In this document: piece by piece, positions 1-7,710 of the stretch | How positions within the stretch are numbered: the stretch's first letter is position 1 | Layout: each line of letters starts with the position of its first letter | DNA from: an uncultured Parafilimonas sp. | GTDB lineage: Bacteria > Bacteroidota > Bacteroidia > Chitinophagales > Chitinophagaceae | NCBI GenBank assembly: GCA_903882935.1 | Contig: CAIRZB010000022.1 | Location: forward strand, 17,094-81,093 | DNA: 64,000 nt | Reading direction: 5' to 3' | The notes under the pieces: model-generated | What the model was told of the DNA's origin: nothing | The model's input: only the letters and a program-made list of their open reading frames with translations | Database searches by the model: none | Made by a program: the position numbers and the translations under genes

Positions 1-1
1 T

Positions 2-940
2 TTTATTGGGGGGCATTTAGTTAAATGTTTAAAACAAGATGGTTATTGGGTAAGGGGGGTTGACGTAAAACAAAATGAATTTGGTAATAATTACGCGGAT
101 GAATTTGTTACTGGCGATTTGCGGAATCCGCAGGTTGTGGCTGAAGTAGTTACTGATGATTTGTTTGAAGTGTATCAACTCGCTGCAGATATGGGCGGTG
201 CTGGTTTTGTATTTACGGGTACCAATGATGCCGCTATTATGCACAACAGTGCCTTAATAAACCTTAATGTTTTGGAAGAAATGGTGAAAAAGGGCATAAA
301 GAAAGTATTTTATTCTTCTTCGGCCTGCATTTACCCTGAATATAACCAGTTAGATCCCGATAATCCCAAATGTTCAGAGGAATCTGCTTACCCAGCTGCC
401 CCCGACAGCGATTATGGGTGGGAAAAACTGTTTAGCGAACGGCTTTTTTTAGCCTATGCCCGTAACCACGGCTTGGATGTAAAAATAGCCAGGTTTCATA
501 ATATTTTTGGGCCGCAAGGCACTTGGATTGGGGGGCGCGAAAAGGCACCCGCGGCGGTTTGTAGAAAAGTGGCCGCAGCTAAAGACGGCGGAGTGATTGA
601 TATTTGGGGGGATGGTAAACAAACTAGGTCGTTTTTGCTGGTTGACGAATGTATTGTTGGTATAAAAAAGTTGATGGAAAGTGATTTTTCAGGCCCTGTG
701 AACATTGGTTCTGAGGAAATGATTTCGATAAACCATTTTGCCGAAATGGTAATTGGTATTTCGGGTAAAAACATAACCATCAACAATATTAGCGGCCCCA
801 CTGGCGTAAGGGGCAGAAACTCAGACAATACACTTATTAAGGAAAAATTGGGCTGGGCTCCCTCAGAGCCTTTGGTAGCTGGGGTAAGTAAAACGTATGC
901 CTGGATAGCCGAACAATTAGAAAACTTGCAAATGGTATAA
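2..940 (+). CDS. GDP-mannose 3,5-epimerase-like protein (5' end outside window)
   Basis: An NAD-dependent short-chain epimerase that would convert GDP-D-mannose to GDP-L-galactose or GDP-L-gulose in the cytoplasm, for polysaccharide synthesis. The reading frame is open from base 2, which supplies the end of the Rossmann glycine motif (FIGGHLV); the missing start lies upstream of the window, so the TTG at 119 is not the start. Family hallmarks are seen in order: LAADMGG, the SSSACIYPE stretch, FHNIFGP, GGREKAPAA, WGDGKQTRSF, and GVRGRNSDN near the C-terminus. These resemble the plant GME family closely, more than generic epimerases. The expected catalytic Tyr-x-x-x-Lys is seen as YGWEK. The stop overlaps the start of the next gene by one base (TAATG), implying co-translation with the cupin. 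Confidence 0.85.
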   Translation, partial: FIGGHLVKCLKQDGYWVRGVDVKQNEFGNNYADEFVTGDLRNPQVVAEVVTDDLFEVYQLAADMGGAGFVFTGTNDAAIMHNSALINLNVLEEMVKKGIKKVFYSSSACIYPEYNQLDPDNPKCSEESAYPAAPDSDYGWEKLFSERLFLAYARNHGLDVKIARFHNIFGPQGTWIGGREKAPAAVCRKVAAAKDGGVIDIWGDGKQTRSFLLVDECIVGIKKLMESDFSGPVNIGSEEMISINHFAEMVIGISGKNITINNISGPTGVRGRNSDNTLIKEKLGWAPSEPLVAGVSKTYAWIAEQLENLQMV

Positions 941-1284
941 TGGAGCCTATTGTTTTTAACCAGCTTAGCAATATTTTGCCAAGTGGCACAGCACACAGCC
1001 AAGGGCAAAAATTTGTTTTTTTGGCTAATAAGGATAGCCAAACAAATTTAACGCAATTTGCTTATGGCAGTTTTGCGCCGGGTGAAGGCAGCGGATTGCA
1101 TACCCACCAAACCATGGAGGAGTTTTTTTTTATTGTGAAAGGAGAAGGGTTGTGTGTATGTGGGGCTGAGAGATACCAGCTAGGGAAGGGGGCCTTTTTA
1201 CGGATTCCGGCCGGCGTGTTGCACAGCTTGGAGGCGAGTGCCGTAGAAGGGCTTGAATTCGTTTATTTTGGGGTAGCTATTTAA
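940..1284 (+). CDS. small single-domain cupin protein
   Basis: A 114-residue single-domain cupin. The first metal-binding cupin motif is visible in PGEGSGLHTH followed by MEEFFFIVKGEG, and the second in GAFLRIPAGVLHSLE, giving the His, His, Glu and His metal ligands of the fold. Such small cupins include sugar-phosphate isomerase-like and sugar epimerase-like proteins as well as binding proteins. The one-base overlap with the upstream GDP-mannose 3,5-epimerase suggests a role in nucleotide-sugar or polysaccharide metabolism, but the substrate cannot be read from the sequence. Confidence 0.75.
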   Translation: MEPIVFNQLSNILPSGTAHSQGQKFVFLANKDSQTNLTQFAYGSFAPGEGSGLHTHQTMEEFFFIVKGEGLCVCGAERYQLGKGAFLRIPAGVLHSLEASAVEGLEFVYFGVAI

Positions 1285-1496
1285 AACGGTGGCAGCCGTT
1301 GTTTACTAGAGCATTTTTGGTAGTTGTTGAAATAGGCTTGGGTGGGTTGGGCTTTTTGATTGGCTTTGGTAAAAGTAGATGCACATCCCTTGCTGTTGAG
1401 GCTAAACTGCTCCCGTTTTTTTAATAATGCAAAACAGAGAAAGATAAATAGTATTGTAATTGGTATAACAAACCGGTAAGTAACAAAACTGCGCAT
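1281..1496 (-). CDS. possible small membrane-anchored protein (doubtful)
   Basis: A 71-codon frame whose product would start with a hydrophobic helix (VIPITILFIFLCFALL) followed by a short polar tail. It overlaps the cupin stop by four bases on the opposite strand. Its ATG directly follows the T-run of the secG terminator, so it would need its own promoter, and none is obvious. No family is recognised. It may be chance coding in a 212-bp convergent gap. Confidence 0.25.
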   Translation of the reverse strand: MRSFVTYRFVIPITILFIFLCFALLKKREQFSLNSKGCASTFTKANQKAQPTQAYFNNYQKCSSKQRLPPF

Positions 1497-1530
1497 AAAA
1501 AAAACCTGCTTGTGTTAAGCAGGTTTTTTT
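1497..1530 (-). terminator. intrinsic terminator downstream of secG
   Basis: A 9-bp perfect stem (AACCTGCTT at 1503-1511, AAGCAGGTT at 1517-1525) with a 5-base loop. It is flanked by an A-run on one side and a T-run on the other, so it can work in both directions. On the minus strand it lies about 20 bp after the secG stop and would end the miaB-to-secG transcript. Confidence 0.8.
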
Positions 1531-1549
1531 ATACAGAGTTTGTATTTTG

Positions 1550-1891
1550 CTATTTTTTGCTAGGGACATCCGGTGCCGTGGTAGGTGAAGCAGCGGGATT
1601 GCTAGGAACCGCAGCTGGGGTACTAACGCTAGGCAAAGACTTCGGGTCAATTTTTGTTGTTGGCCCGCCTTTTAGGAAAGCTGTTGAAATGATGCACAAA
1701 ACACCAATAACAGCAGAAAAAATCCATGTGCCTTTTTCCAAAACATCGGTGGTTTGTTTAACCCCCATCAGCTGGTTGCTAAAACCGCCGATTGAACCAG
1801 AAAGGCCACCGCCCTTAGGGTTTTGTATTAAAACCACTAAGCCAAGTATAAAACAGGCAAGAACGATTAATATAAAAAATACAAGTGACAT
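1550..1891 (-). CDS. secG: preprotein translocase subunit SecG
   Basis: The small accessory subunit of the SecYEG channel in the inner membrane. The 113-residue product has two hydrophobic helices (about residues 2-22 and 56-76). Between them lies the family's conserved loop with the QNPKGGGLSG stretch and the FLEKGTW-like motif (here VLEKGTWIF). The C-terminal tail is rich in Pro, Ala, Ser and Thr, as is common in this phylum. It starts one base after the stop of the TPR protein upstream and is followed by an intrinsic terminator, so it is the last gene of its operon. Confidence 0.93.
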   Translation of the reverse strand: MSLVFFILIVLACFILGLVVLIQNPKGGGLSGSIGGFSNQLMGVKQTTDVLEKGTWIFSAVIGVLCIISTAFLKGGPTTKIDPKSLPSVSTPAAVPSNPAASPTTAPDVPSKK

Positions 1892-1892
1892 A

Positions 1893-3221
1893 CTACGTTG
1901 TTTTTAAATGCTCAATTTGGGTTGCAAAATAAGCGGATTTAGCCGGATATAAAAAACTTAATTTTTCATACACTTCAATGGCCTTTTCATACATCCCCTG
2001 TTTAACCAATACCTCCGCCATGGTTTCTGTTACAACTTCGCCGGCTTGGTTTGAGCCAGCTGCAATGTTTTTTACTTTGTGTTCTGCGGCTTCATCAATA
2101 CCTAGGTCAGTGGGCTGGGGGGCAATGCGCTTCATTTGCTTAAGCCAGTCGGTAAATTTTTTAACCTTTACACTAATATGGTCCTGCGCTTGTTGTTCCT
2201 GGGTTAGTTTAATGCCCTGCGACGCAAAATAGTCTACCGTGTGGTAAGGCTCGTTCTCTATCGGTACAGGGGCATCCTTTTCAACCGGTTTGTTATAGTC
2301 GGCCAACTGTTCCTGCAAAATGGTGTTTATCCTGGCGTTGTTAAACGGTTGTGCGTGTGTTTCCATTTCTTCTTCGGTTTCCCCCGATCCATCGCTTTCG
2401 CCATCCTCGGCAGTATCGTCGAACACAAATTTTGGCTGGGCTGTAATCGGCGCTGGCATAACCGCTATGGGCGGTATGTCAGCAGGTACCTCAATAATGG
2501 CCATATTTTCTGCCAGCGGTTCTTCAACATGGGTAAAGGCACCCGCTGCTTCATGCACCATGGGGCCATTTGCCTCAACGTTGTTTGCTTCGGTTTGGCC
2601 GGCAACGTACAACGGCGCAACAATTATTTCGTTAATCTCCGCAGTGGCAATTTCCCCAGTTTCGGCGTCGGCTGCCGATGGCTGGTAAGCTTCGTTATTT
2701 ATCTTATCTGCATCCTCTAGTGGTACTACGTACACCGTAGCATTGTCGGCGGATGGTTCAATCGTTTCGTTATTTACCGCAACTAAATCCTCTAATGCTA
2801 CTTCGTATACTGTAGCATGGTCAGCCTGTGGTTCATGTACAGCTTCCGCTGCCATGCTTGTATACAATAACTCCTCCTGGGACTCTTCTGATGTTATTGT
2901 GTCGGGCAAGGTTTCATCGACGTATTTATCAATGGTAACCTCATCGCTTGTTTGCAGAACGGTTTCATCCTGCATTAGCTTTTCCTCATTCAGTTTAAAA
3001 TGGAACCAAAAAGGATCTGGGAAATACAGCACGGTGTTTTGGGCATATTTTTCAACACCCTCAGTGCCGTGCCGCAGCATATTTTTTACTAGCAAGTATT
3101 TTGCCACACCAAACGCGGGATACTTGGCTGTGATATTCCTCAAATCCCCCAATGCCTCCGCACCGTCCGGATCTTTTGCCGAAAGTGTCTTTAGGATGGT
3201 ATATTCTTTGGTATGGCTCAT
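1893..3221 (-). CDS. TPR-like protein of unknown function, secG-lptE operon
   Basis: A 442-residue cytoplasmic protein without signal peptide. Residues 1-90 form an ordered helical region resembling a TPR start (YPAFGVAKYLLVKNML). A long acidic low-complexity middle follows (about residues 95-290, rich in Glu, Ala, Val and Thr). It contains imperfect internal repeats (DHATVYEVALED, DNATVYVVPLED). The C-terminus carries a TPR unit (GMYEKAIEVYEKLSFLYP). Proteins of this kind are regularly found between lptE and secG in Bacteroidota; their function is not known to me. The gene follows lptE by 31 bp and precedes secG by one base. Confidence 0.75.
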   Translation of the reverse strand: MSHTKEYTILKTLSAKDPDGAEALGDLRNITAKYPAFGVAKYLLVKNMLRHGTEGVEKYAQNTVLYFPDPFWFHFKLNEEKLMQDETVLQTSDEVTIDKYVDETLPDTITSEESQEELLYTSMAAEAVHEPQADHATVYEVALEDLVAVNNETIEPSADNATVYVVPLEDADKINNEAYQPSAADAETGEIATAEINEIIVAPLYVAGQTEANNVEANGPMVHEAAGAFTHVEEPLAENMAIIEVPADIPPIAVMPAPITAQPKFVFDDTAEDGESDGSGETEEEMETHAQPFNNARINTILQEQLADYNKPVEKDAPVPIENEPYHTVDYFASQGIKLTQEQQAQDHISVKVKKFTDWLKQMKRIAPQPTDLGIDEAAEHKVKNIAAGSNQAGEVVTETMAEVLVKQGMYEKAIEVYEKLSFLYPAKSAYFATQIEHLKTT

Positions 3222-3252
3222 GTATTATTTGGCGCGTGAATGTACAACTCTA

Positions 3253-3789
3253 TTACCAACTGGAGAAAATGCGGTTAAACATTTCGTCACTTAGGTTTTT
3301 AAGAATATCTGGCAGCAGTTGGTTTTCTGCCTGGGTAAGTGTTAAGCTGGCCGAAAAATCAAAATCACGGCTGATGGAGTAGTCGTGGGATTCGCCCTTT
3401 ACGGTGTTGTTCAGCGTCATGGTTACCCCCACCGTAAGCCGGTTGGTAGTTGCCTGGCTGGTGCCAATGCCCGATGTGCTTACAGAGTAGTTGCTGATAT
3501 AAGAATTGATGATATAGTCAGCATTGTCGGTATTAACCAGCGTGGCTTTGCGAATATAGCTTTGCACGGTTTGTTTAAATTGGTCAGTCAGTTTAGGCGA
3601 TAGCTGCGGGTTAATGATGCTTGCCCGGTTTTCAATATAGTTTATCTTAATGGTTTTTATTGTGTCGGGTATGCTTACGTCCCTAAAGGTATAAATACCG
3701 CAAGACGAAAGCATCGTACAAAAAACAAGCAGTATTCCTACAATGGTTATTTTTTGGCCGTTTTTAACAGGCAGGTGGTTCATACACAA
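3253..3789 (-). CDS. lptE: LptE-family outer-membrane lipoprotein (LPS assembly)
   Basis: A 178-residue lipoprotein expected to plug the LptD barrel and help insert lipopolysaccharide into the outer membrane. A signal peptide ends in the lipobox LSSC with Cys30 as lipidation site, followed by the GIYTFRDVSIP start typical of the Bacteroidota LptE family. Later sequence alternates beta-like strands (VGVTMTLNNTVKG) and ends with a helix. The start at 3789 or the Met two codons later both give a full signal peptide. It lies 5 bp after the sigma-54 regulator and 31 bp before the TPR gene, an order common in the phylum. Confidence 0.85.
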   Translation of the reverse strand: MCMNHLPVKNGQKITIVGILLVFCTMLSSCGIYTFRDVSIPDTIKTIKINYIENRASIINPQLSPKLTDQFKQTVQSYIRKATLVNTDNADYIINSYISNYSVSTSGIGTSQATTNRLTVGVTMTLNNTVKGESHDYSISRDFDFSASLTLTQAENQLLPDILKNLSDEMFNRIFSSW

Positions 3790-3794
3790 TTTTT

Positions 3795-5081
3795 TTATTC
3801 GTTAATGTCGTATTCTTTCAGTTTGCGGTACAGCGTCCGCTCGCTTATGCCAAGGTCGGCCGCGGCATCTTTGCGTTTGCCTTTGTGCTTTTTTAGTGCT
3901 TTTTCAATCAACTCCTTTTCCTTGTCCATTATGTTCAGCGATTCCTCCACCTCCTCATGCTGGTGTATGTCGTCGTCGTGGCTATGGTCAATAATCACCG
4001 GTTGGTTGTGGCCAACGCTGGGTGGCTGCTGCAAAATGTTGGGCTGCATAACCGATGGTACGTCATACAATTGCTTCTGGTCACCATTTAGAGGGTGGTC
4101 GTTCAACAGCGATTCGTGCGTGTACCTTGCCGCAGTGCCTGCCAGTGATGGGTTTTGCAAAATTTCAAGAAACATTTTTTTAAGCTCCGTCACGTCTTTC
4201 TTCATGTCAAAAAACAGCTTATACAATATTTCCCTTTCGTTGGCAAACTCACTGGTTTGGGGGGTGTGGCCTGCGGGTATAGGCAGGCGGTTTTGAACGC
4301 CTTTTTCCGGCAGAAATTTACGCAGCTCGTTACCCGTTATAATTGGCTGCGTGCTCAATACCGAAATTTGCTCCGCAATATTCTTCAATTCCCGCACATT
4401 GCCGGGCCAAGTGTAGTTTATTAACAGGGTTTTTGCTTCCTCATCCAATTGAACCGGGTTGGTTTTGTACCGCTCGGCAAAATCAATCACAAATTTTCTA
4501 AACAGTAGGTTAATGTCTTCCTTGCGGTCGCGCAGGGCAGGCACGCGTATGGGTACGGTGCTCAGGCGGTAATATAAATCCTGCCTAAACCTGCCGTTAA
4601 GGGTAAAATCAACCAGCTCGCGGTTGGTGGCCGCTATTACACGCACATCGGTTTTTTGTACTTTGGAGGAGCCTACGCGTATAAACTCGCCTGTTTCCAG
4701 CACACGAAGCAGCCGGGCCTGGGTACCCAAGGGCATTTCGCCAATTTCATCCAAAAATATGGTGCCGCCGCTCACAGTTTCAAAATAGCCTTTGCGGCTG
4801 TCAACTGCGCCGGTAAATGCGCCTTTTTCGTGGCCGAACAATTCTGAGTCTATCGTTCCCTCGGGTATTGCCCCGCAGTTTACCGCTATAAAGGAGTTGT
4901 GCTTACGGGATGACAGTGCATGTATTATTTGCGAAAAAACCTCCTTACCCACGCCGCTTTCGCCTACTATTAATACGCTAAGGTCGGTGCTGGCTACCTG
5001 TACCGCCACATTTAGCGCATGGTTTAATGCCTGTGAGTTGCCTATAATGCCAAACCTGTTTTTAATTGACTGGATCTCCAT
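3795..5081 (-). CDS. sigma-54-dependent transcriptional activator without receiver domain
   Basis: A 428-residue AAA+ activator that opens sigma-54 promoters. Residues 1-240 hold the central domain: Walker A GESGVGKE (about 40-47), the sigma-54 contact loop GAFTGA (87-92), Walker B IFLDEIGEMP (about 108-117), and the WPGNVREL motif near residue 220. A linker of about 130 residues with a His/Asp-rich part follows, then a Fis-type helix-turn-helix at the C-terminus (DAAADLGISERTLYRKLKEY). There is no N-terminal receiver, so it is not an ordinary two-component regulator. Its position just upstream of lptE is conserved in Bacteroidota, suggesting an envelope-related role, but no sigma-54 promoter was identified here. 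Confidence 0.9.
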   Translation of the reverse strand: MEIQSIKNRFGIIGNSQALNHALNVAVQVASTDLSVLIVGESGVGKEVFSQIIHALSSRKHNSFIAVNCGAIPEGTIDSELFGHEKGAFTGAVDSRKGYFETVSGGTIFLDEIGEMPLGTQARLLRVLETGEFIRVGSSKVQKTDVRVIAATNRELVDFTLNGRFRQDLYYRLSTVPIRVPALRDRKEDINLLFRKFVIDFAERYKTNPVQLDEEAKTLLINYTWPGNVRELKNIAEQISVLSTQPIITGNELRKFLPEKGVQNRLPIPAGHTPQTSEFANEREILYKLFFDMKKDVTELKKMFLEILQNPSLAGTAARYTHESLLNDHPLNGDQKQLYDVPSVMQPNILQQPPSVGHNQPVIIDHSHDDDIHQHEEVEESLNIMDKEKELIEKALKKHKGKRKDAAADLGISERTLYRKLKEYDINE

Positions 5082-5088
5082 GCTGCAC

Positions 5089-5228
5089 TTAATTTTTTAG
5101 AATATATTCTTCTGCTTGCTTCAACAATGGCAAATGTTTTTCTATAATAATCAGCAACTGCGCCGGGTAAACCGAATCATAGTCTTGTACCACCGTATGC
5201 CTGTTAGCGATTGTTTTTGATAATTTGT
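5089..5228 (-). pseudogene. hepT-like (DUF86) C-terminal remnant
   Basis: Downstream of the nucleotidyltransferase stop, one frame stays open for about 46 codons with no start codon. It encodes a stretch resembling the end of HepT/DUF86 proteins: ANRHTVVQDYDSVYP, where the RxxxxxxY-like catalytic motif of HepT (R-N-x-x-V-H-x-Y) is altered, then LLIIIEKHLPLLKQAEEYI. It ends 7 bp before the sigma-54 regulator's ATG. HepT partners are usually paired with small MNT nucleotidyltransferases, so this may be the tail of a lost toxin-antitoxin gene. The similarity is short and the call is tentative. Confidence 0.45.
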
Positions 5229-6001
5229 TAGCTACCCCATGCTTCTTTCAACGTTTGCCTAAAAATGGTATTCAGTTTATCGTACCCCGGCGAATTATCG
5301 AACTGAAAATTTTGTAAATACCGTTCAAAATGCGCTAGCCGGTTTTCCAAAAACTCATCAATTATGGGTATCCGCGCGCCATTGTCCAATTCTTCGCCGC
5401 TCATTTTTAGTACCTGCAATTCGGTTATCTCATGTTTCAATTGCACATCCAATATTTCTGCCTTAACCAGTGCGTCAAATTCCATGGGGGCCATTTCGCC
5501 AGTACGTTCTATCCAACAGCATGCCAGCAAAGGCCTTAGTATATAAAAGTATTTTTTTAACCGTACCTCTTCTTCTTTAAAATAAGCTTCGTAATTGCGG
5601 CGGGCCATGTTAAAATAATGGTACAGGCAGCTTTTGGGGTTAAAGTAATCCGTGGCCAGTTGCCTTAGCTGCCCTGCGGTGGATAATGTTTCTGTATACA
5701 CCATTGGGCTACGCAACCACTCCAACAACGGTGGGTTGCTTTTTTTAAACAATAACAACGCTTTCCGCAATTCCCAGCCTGCCAAATCAATATCATTGGG
5801 CAGTATGCATTCAATATTGTCTTTTTTTTCTTCTATGGATAAATACCAGTCGTAATTATGCACATACACAAACCTAACATCCCAGTCGCTGTTGGTTGAA
5901 GCAAACCCCCAGGCCCGGCTGCCCGATTCAACTGCGTACACAATTTTTATATTGTGCTGTTGCTCCAGTGTTAATATTTCCTGTTGTATCGCTTCAATCA
6001 T
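5228..6001 (-). CDS. RlaP-like predicted nucleotidyltransferase
   Basis: A 257-residue protein of the DNA polymerase beta-type nucleotidyltransferase superfamily. The active site is seen near residues 26-42: GSRAWGFAS followed by SDWDVRFVYV, giving the GS motif and the metal-binding Asp pair. The following text (YLSIEEKKDNIE, WELRKALLLFKKSNPPLLEWLRSP) matches the RlaP group (COG3541), linked in the literature to RNA repair, though most members have no tested function. It lies 60 bp after miaB on the same strand. A hepT-like remnant follows directly, but this enzyme is far longer than the usual MNT partner of HepT. Confidence 0.75.
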   Translation of the reverse strand: MIEAIQQEILTLEQQHNIKIVYAVESGSRAWGFASTNSDWDVRFVYVHNYDWYLSIEEKKDNIECILPNDIDLAGWELRKALLLFKKSNPPLLEWLRSPMVYTETLSTAGQLRQLATDYFNPKSCLYHYFNMARRNYEAYFKEEEVRLKKYFYILRPLLACCWIERTGEMAPMEFDALVKAEILDVQLKHEITELQVLKMSGEELDNGARIPIIDEFLENRLAHFERYLQNFQFDNSPGYDKLNTIFRQTLKEAWGS

Positions 6002-6061
6002 GTATACCTGGTACCCAGTAATTTTCTGTTAAAGCCGGAGGGTTAAAGTATTTATGCGTGG

Positions 6062-7585
6062 TTAGGCGGGTTGGTTTTCCACTATGTCGCCCAGCAAGGT
6101 GGCTTGTGTGCTGCTATGCACATTAACCCAAACATAATCGCCTTTTGTAAGATTGTACCCGCCCTTTGGAAAAACAACTACCTTGTTTTGTGAGTTTCGG
6201 CCCATCCAGTCGTTGCTGCTGCGCTTGCTTTCGCCTTCAATCAACACCTTAAATGTTTTGCCTAGGTCGAGTTTATTACTCTCCACAGAAAGCCTGCCTT
6301 GTAGGTCAACAATCTCCTGCAGCCTGCGTTTTTTTACGTCAAGCGGTATATCGTCAGTATATCTGCGGGCGGCCAGTGTGCCCGGCCTTTCACTGTAAAA
6401 AAACATGTAACTGTAATCGTAGGCGCTGTAGCGCATAATGGATAGCGTATCGGCATGGTCTTCTTCTGTTTCGGTACAAAAGCCAGAGATGATATCGCTG
6501 CTTATGCCGCAATCAGGCATTATCTTTTTAATCTGGTCAATTTTGGCCATATACCATTCACGGCTGTAGGTACGGTTCATCAATTGTAAAATACGGCTGC
6601 TGCCACTTTGCACAGGCAGGTGTATGTATTTGCAAATGTTTTCGTATTTGGCCATGGTGTGTAGCACATCTTCCGTAATGTCTTTCGGGTGCGATGTGCT
6701 AAACCGTACGCGCAACTTGGGGCTTACTTGGGCCACCATCTCTAAAAGGTTGGCAAAATTTACCACGCCCCCATCCGCTAAAGGGGGGGTAAAGGCATTT
6801 TCATTTAATCCATACCCCCCTTTAGGTCCAAAGGACTCCGTTGGGAGGGATGGGGGCGTCGTCTGGGGCTTCACCCAATAATAACTATCTACATTCTGGC
6901 CTAACAAAGTAACTTCCCTAAAACCCCTGTCGAAAAGGTCTTCGGCTTCGGCCACTATTGAATATGCATCACGGCTACGCTCCCTGCCTCGTGTAAAAGG
7001 CACCACGCAAAAACTGCACATGTTGTTACAGCCGCGCATGATGGATATAAATGCCGAAACGCCATTGCTCTCCAACCTAACGGGTGCTATGTCTGCATAA
7101 GTTTCATCCCTGCTCAGCTGTACGTTAACGCTTTTTTGGCCTGTTTCGGCTTCTTCTATCAAGCCCGGCAGGGTGCGGTATGCATCTGGCCCCACTACCA
7201 TGTCTACCAGCTTTTCCTCTTCCAATAATTTAAACTTTAGCCGCTCCGCCATGCAGCCCAATATACCCACCAGCATGCCCGGTTTGGCCTCTTTCGCCTT
7301 TCTAAACTCGGTAAGGCGTTTGCGTATGGTTAGTTCGGCTTTTTCGCGTATGCTACAAGTGTTCAGCAATACCAGGTCGGCTTCGTCGGCGTTACGCGTG
7401 GCCCCAAAACCTTCGCCTTGTAAAATGGAAGCAACAATCTCGCTGTCGCTAAAATTCATTTGGCAGCCGTAACTTTCTATATAAAATTTTTTGGCGTAAA
7501 TATTAACATCCTTTGCAAACGGCGCGTATGCCTCACCCTGCCTTGCCTCATCATGCGTTTTGCTTATGGTTTCTAACAATTCCAT
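6062..7585 (-). CDS. miaB: tRNA-2-methylthio-N6-dimethylallyladenosine synthase MiaB, with in-frame insertion
   Basis: A radical-SAM methylthiotransferase modifying A37 of tRNAs. The N-terminal UPF0004 domain has its three cluster cysteines ([33 protein letters not shown]). The radical-SAM CxxxCxxC is CNNMCSFC. The C-terminus is a TRAM domain (LVGILGCM is not part of it; the TRAM stretch is near [10 protein letters not shown]). At 507 residues it is longer than usual. The excess is a Pro/Gly-rich segment at about residues 243-274, encoded by a 93-bp palindromic element between the conserved LLGQNVDSY and NFANLLEMV. The frame is kept, so the protein may still be active. A box TATTTTTG on the minus strand (7608-7615) gives a likely 5' leader of about 22 bases. 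Confidence 0.92.
   Translation of the reverse strand: MELLETISKTHDEARQGEAYAPFAKDVNIYAKKFYIESYGCQMNFSDSEIVASILQGEGFGATRNADEADLVLLNTCSIREKAELTIRKRLTEFRKAKEAKPGMLVGILGCMAERLKFKLLEEEKLVDMVVGPDAYRTLPGLIEEAETGQKSVNVQLSRDETYADIAPVRLESNGVSAFISIMRGCNNMCSFCVVPFTRGRERSRDAYSIVAEAEDLFDRGFREVTLLGQNVDSYYWVKPQTTPPSLPTESFGPKGGYGLNENAFTPPLADGGVVNFANLLEMVAQVSPKLRVRFSTSHPKDITEDVLHTMAKYENICKYIHLPVQSGSSRILQLMNRTYSREWYMAKIDQIKKIMPDCGISSDIISGFCTETEEDHADTLSIMRYSAYDYSYMFFYSERPGTLAARRYTDDIPLDVKKRRLQEIVDLQGRLSVESNKLDLGKTFKVLIEGESKRSSNDWMGRNSQNKVVVFPKGGYNLTKGDYVWVNVHSSTQATLLGDIVENQPA
6766..6858. repeat. 93-bp palindromic element inserted in frame in miaB
   Basis: A nested perfect inverted repeat. The outer arms are CGCCCCCATCC (6766-6776) and GGATGGGGGCG (6848-6858). 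The inner arms are CTAAAGGGGGG (6778-6788) and CCCCCCTTTAG (6815-6825). Its length is a multiple of three. Related GC-rich text (CCCCTTTAGGGGATGGGG) occurs in the intergenic stretch near 11970-11990, showing that this is a dispersed repeat family rather than normal miaB sequence. Confidence 0.8.
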
Positions 7586-7607
7586 CCGGTAAAAACAATT
7601 TAGTTTG

Positions 7608-7615
7608 CAAAAATA
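7608..7615 (-). promoter_or_regulatory. possible -7 promoter box for miaB
   Basis: Minus-strand TATTTTTG matches the Bacteroidota TAnnTTTG box and lies 22 bases before the miaB ATG. No good -33 element was found at the usual distance. Confidence 0.35.
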
Positions 7616-7677
7616 GATAAAATTTATATAGTGTCAGTTTGGCAGTTTGTTAACAACGTTTTTAGCCCATGGGGGTA

Positions 7678-7707
7678 TATATTTGCGCACCATAGTTATC
7701 AGGGAGG
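7678..7707 (+). promoter_or_regulatory. -7 box and unusual Shine-Dalgarno of the DUF3078 gene
   Basis: TATATTTG at 7678-7685 matches the TAnnTTTG promoter box. AGGGAGG at 7701-7707 lies 3 bases before the ATG and is a strong Shine-Dalgarno sequence, rare among the genes of this window. The -33 element is unclear. Confidence 0.45.
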
Positions 7708-7710
7708 CAC

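Noticed and set aside
5228..6001. MNT-type antitoxin paired with HepT
   Set aside because: The nucleotidyltransferase is over twice the length of MNT and matches the RlaP group; only a remnant of HepT follows.
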